This document shows positions 32,821 to 34,126 of a DNA stretch of 34,126 nt, piece by piece. Positions within the stretch are counted from its first letter, which is position 1; every line of letters begins with the position of its first letter. Origin of the DNA: Dongia_A sp035274225 (GTDB taxonomy: Bacteria; Pseudomonadota; Alphaproteobacteria; Dongiales; Dongiaceae); assembly GCA_035274225.1 (NCBI GenBank), contig DATEOK010000119.1, positions 1-34,126 of the forward strand, given 5' to 3'. The translations under genes were made by a program, and so were the position numbers. The notes under the pieces were generated by a model, which was not told the origin of the DNA, made no database searches, and worked only from the letters and a program-made list of their open reading frames with translations.

Positions 32821-34126
32821 CTACTTGCTGCAGGCTAGATCTTCAAAGTTCAAATTGAAGTTCTGTGCTCGCGGCGTATAGCCCTCGCAGCCCTTGCGCA
32901 ACGCCAGCACCTGATGGACGAACATCGGAAGCACCAGCCCGCCCTCCTTCGCCAGCAATTCTCCGGTCTGCTGGAACAGCTTCTGCCGTTCCACCGCATC
33001 GACGGTGGTGTTCGCCTTCAGCAGCAGCGCGTCATAGTCCGGCCGCTCCCAGTGAGTTTCCTTCCACTTGGCGCTCTGCGTATAGGCGACCGCCAGGCCT
33101 TCTCCGGGCGGACGCATCGACCAGGCGGATGTCACGGCTGACTGCTTCAGCCAGACATCGTCCCAGAAGCTCTCGGCCGGTGTCACAATCACATTGATGT
33201 CGATGCCGGCAGGCTTCGCCATCTCCGCATAGACCTGCGCCATACGGACCATGCCCGGGACGCCTTCCGCGGTGTAGAGGTCGAACTTCAGCCCGTCCTT
33301 GTGACCGGCATCGGCCAGCAGCTTCTTGGCCAACTCGTAATCCTGCTTCGGCGCTTCCTTGACATAGGAGGCAGAATTGCCGATCGGCACCGGATTGTCC
33401 GCACCGGGCTCGCCGAAGCCGAGCAGCACGGTGTCGATCATCGCCTGCCGATCGACCACCGCCTTCAGCGCCTCACGAACCTTGGGATCATCGAACGGCT
33501 TTGCATCGACCCAGAACGAGATGGTCATGGAATTGGACGCCCCGGTCTCCAGCAGCGCGACCGACGGGTCGTCCTTCAGAGCCGGAATGACCGAGGGATC
33601 GACGTTCAGCATTAGGTCCACTTCGCCGGACTTGATCGCCGACACGCCGGCGACCGCTTCCTGCGCGACGGTGATCTTCAGGCACTCGGCCTTCGGCTTG
33701 CCGGCGTCCCAGTAGTTCGGGTTCTTGCGCAGGATGCGCACCGGCGCATTCGGCGTGAACTCCTCCTGCATGAAGGGGCCAGTGCCGTCGCCATGGAGCC
33801 GCAGGTCCTCCTGCTTGGCGCCATCGGGCACGATGTTGGTGAACTTGTTGCTGATGAGGATCGGCAGCTCCACCACTGGCTTCTTGGTGGTGAACGTCAC
33901 CGTGCGCGCGTCCGGCGCCTTGATGCCATCCGGATCGAGGAACTCGAGCACGGCGCGCGCGCCGGAGCCCGTCTTCTCGTCCAGCAGGCGCTTGAAGCTA
34001 TAGACGACATCGGCGGAAGAGAAATCCTTGCCGCTATGGAACTTCACCCCATCGCGCAGCTTGAAGGTCCAGGTCAGGCCGTCGTCCGACACACCCCACT
34101 CGGTCGCCAGCTCGGGCAGAACCTTG
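32821..34126 (-). CDS. ABC transporter solute-binding protein, dipeptide type, 5' end cut by window edge
   Basis: 435 codons are visible; the N-terminus and signal peptide lie beyond the right edge. The first readable residues, KVLPELATEWGVSDDGLTW, run into WTFKLRDGVKFHSGKDFSSA, the hallmark of SBP family 5 (DppA/OppA-like). RKNPNYWDAGKPK and the long central lobe also fit. It is the binding protein of the second dipeptide-type importer and the first known gene of an operon that ends with two enolase-superfamily enzymes. Ligand unknown; acidic sugar or amino-acid derivatives are as likely as peptides. Confidence 0.9.
   Translation of the reverse strand, partial: KVLPELATEWGVSDDGLTWTFKLRDGVKFHSGKDFSSADVVYSFKRLLDEKTGSGARAVLEFLDPDGIKAPDARTVTFTTKKPVVELPILISNKFTNIVPDGAKQEDLRLHGDGTGPFMQEEFTPNAPVRILRKNPNYWDAGKPKAECLKITVAQEAVAGVSAIKSGEVDLMLNVDPSVIPALKDDPSVALLETGASNSMTISFWVDAKPFDDPKVREALKAVVDRQAMIDTVLLGFGEPGADNPVPIGNSASYVKEAPKQDYELAKKLLADAGHKDGLKFDLYTAEGVPGMVRMAQVYAEMAKPAGIDINVIVTPAESFWDDVWLKQSAVTSAWSMRPPGEGLAVAYTQSAKWKETHWERPDYDALLLKANTTVDAVERQKLFQQTGELLAKEGGLVLPMFVHQVLALRKGCEGYTPRAQNFNLNFEDLACSK

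Overview
The window is GC-rich (about 65 % by eye), densely packed and full of 4-base ATGA or 8-base gene overlaps. It reads as a chromosomal or megaplasmid segment of an alphaproteobacterium, probably Hyphomicrobiales or Rhodospirillales-like. That placement is an inference from gene families: soxBDAG, a GcvA-like LysR regulator, fused dipeptide ABC ATPases and Tat-exported binding proteins. I see no rRNA, functional tRNA, CRISPR array, transposase or integrase. All 27 protein genes look metabolic, transport-related or regulatory; two are cut by the window edges.

Region 1 (1-8396) handles N-methyl groups. On the minus strand lie a dimethylglycine-dehydrogenase-like flavoprotein and, behind it, an isopenicillin-N-synthase-like 2-oxoglutarate/Fe(II) oxygenase that runs off the left edge. 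Facing away on the plus strand is a complete heterotetrameric sarcosine oxidase operon, soxB-soxD-soxA-soxG.

Region 2 (8421-14094) is the most unusual part. It contains a LysR regulator, a non-pyrrolysine MttB (trimethylamine methyltransferase superfamily) protein, a divergent member of the Ldh_2 family, a HalD/BesD-like 2OG oxygenase that keeps its metal-binding Asp, and a Rieske oxygenase alpha subunit. Two copies of a 15-bp palindrome lie in exactly the two divergent promoter regions of this block and probably define a LysR-controlled regulon. Region 3 (14213-19833) follows on the same strand. It is a dipeptide/opine-type ABC importer (binding protein, two permeases, fused double ATPase) that probably brings in the substrate. 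My reading is that regions 1-3 import and strip an N-methylated amino acid, betaine or peptide, with sarcosine or dimethylglycine oxidation as the final steps. The actual substrate cannot be read from the sequence.

A convergent gap of 243 bp (19834-20076) separates this from region 4 (20077-26369, minus strand). That is a sugar or sugar-derivative operon: SDR dehydrogenase, CUT1-like binding protein and two permeases, an aldose-epimerase-like protein, a second SDR and a VOC protein. It has no ATPase. A strong inverted repeat (26408-26436) precedes its first gene. Region 5 (26506-34126, minus strand) is a second dipeptide-type ABC importer, its binding protein cut by the right edge, in one operon with two different enolase-superfamily enzymes; sugar-acid or amino-acid-derivative dehydration or epimerisation is likely.

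A regulatory theme recurs. In all three ABC operons a long GC-rich hairpin sits between the binding-protein gene and the next permease gene. Another strong hairpin spans the stop codon of the last gene of region 5.
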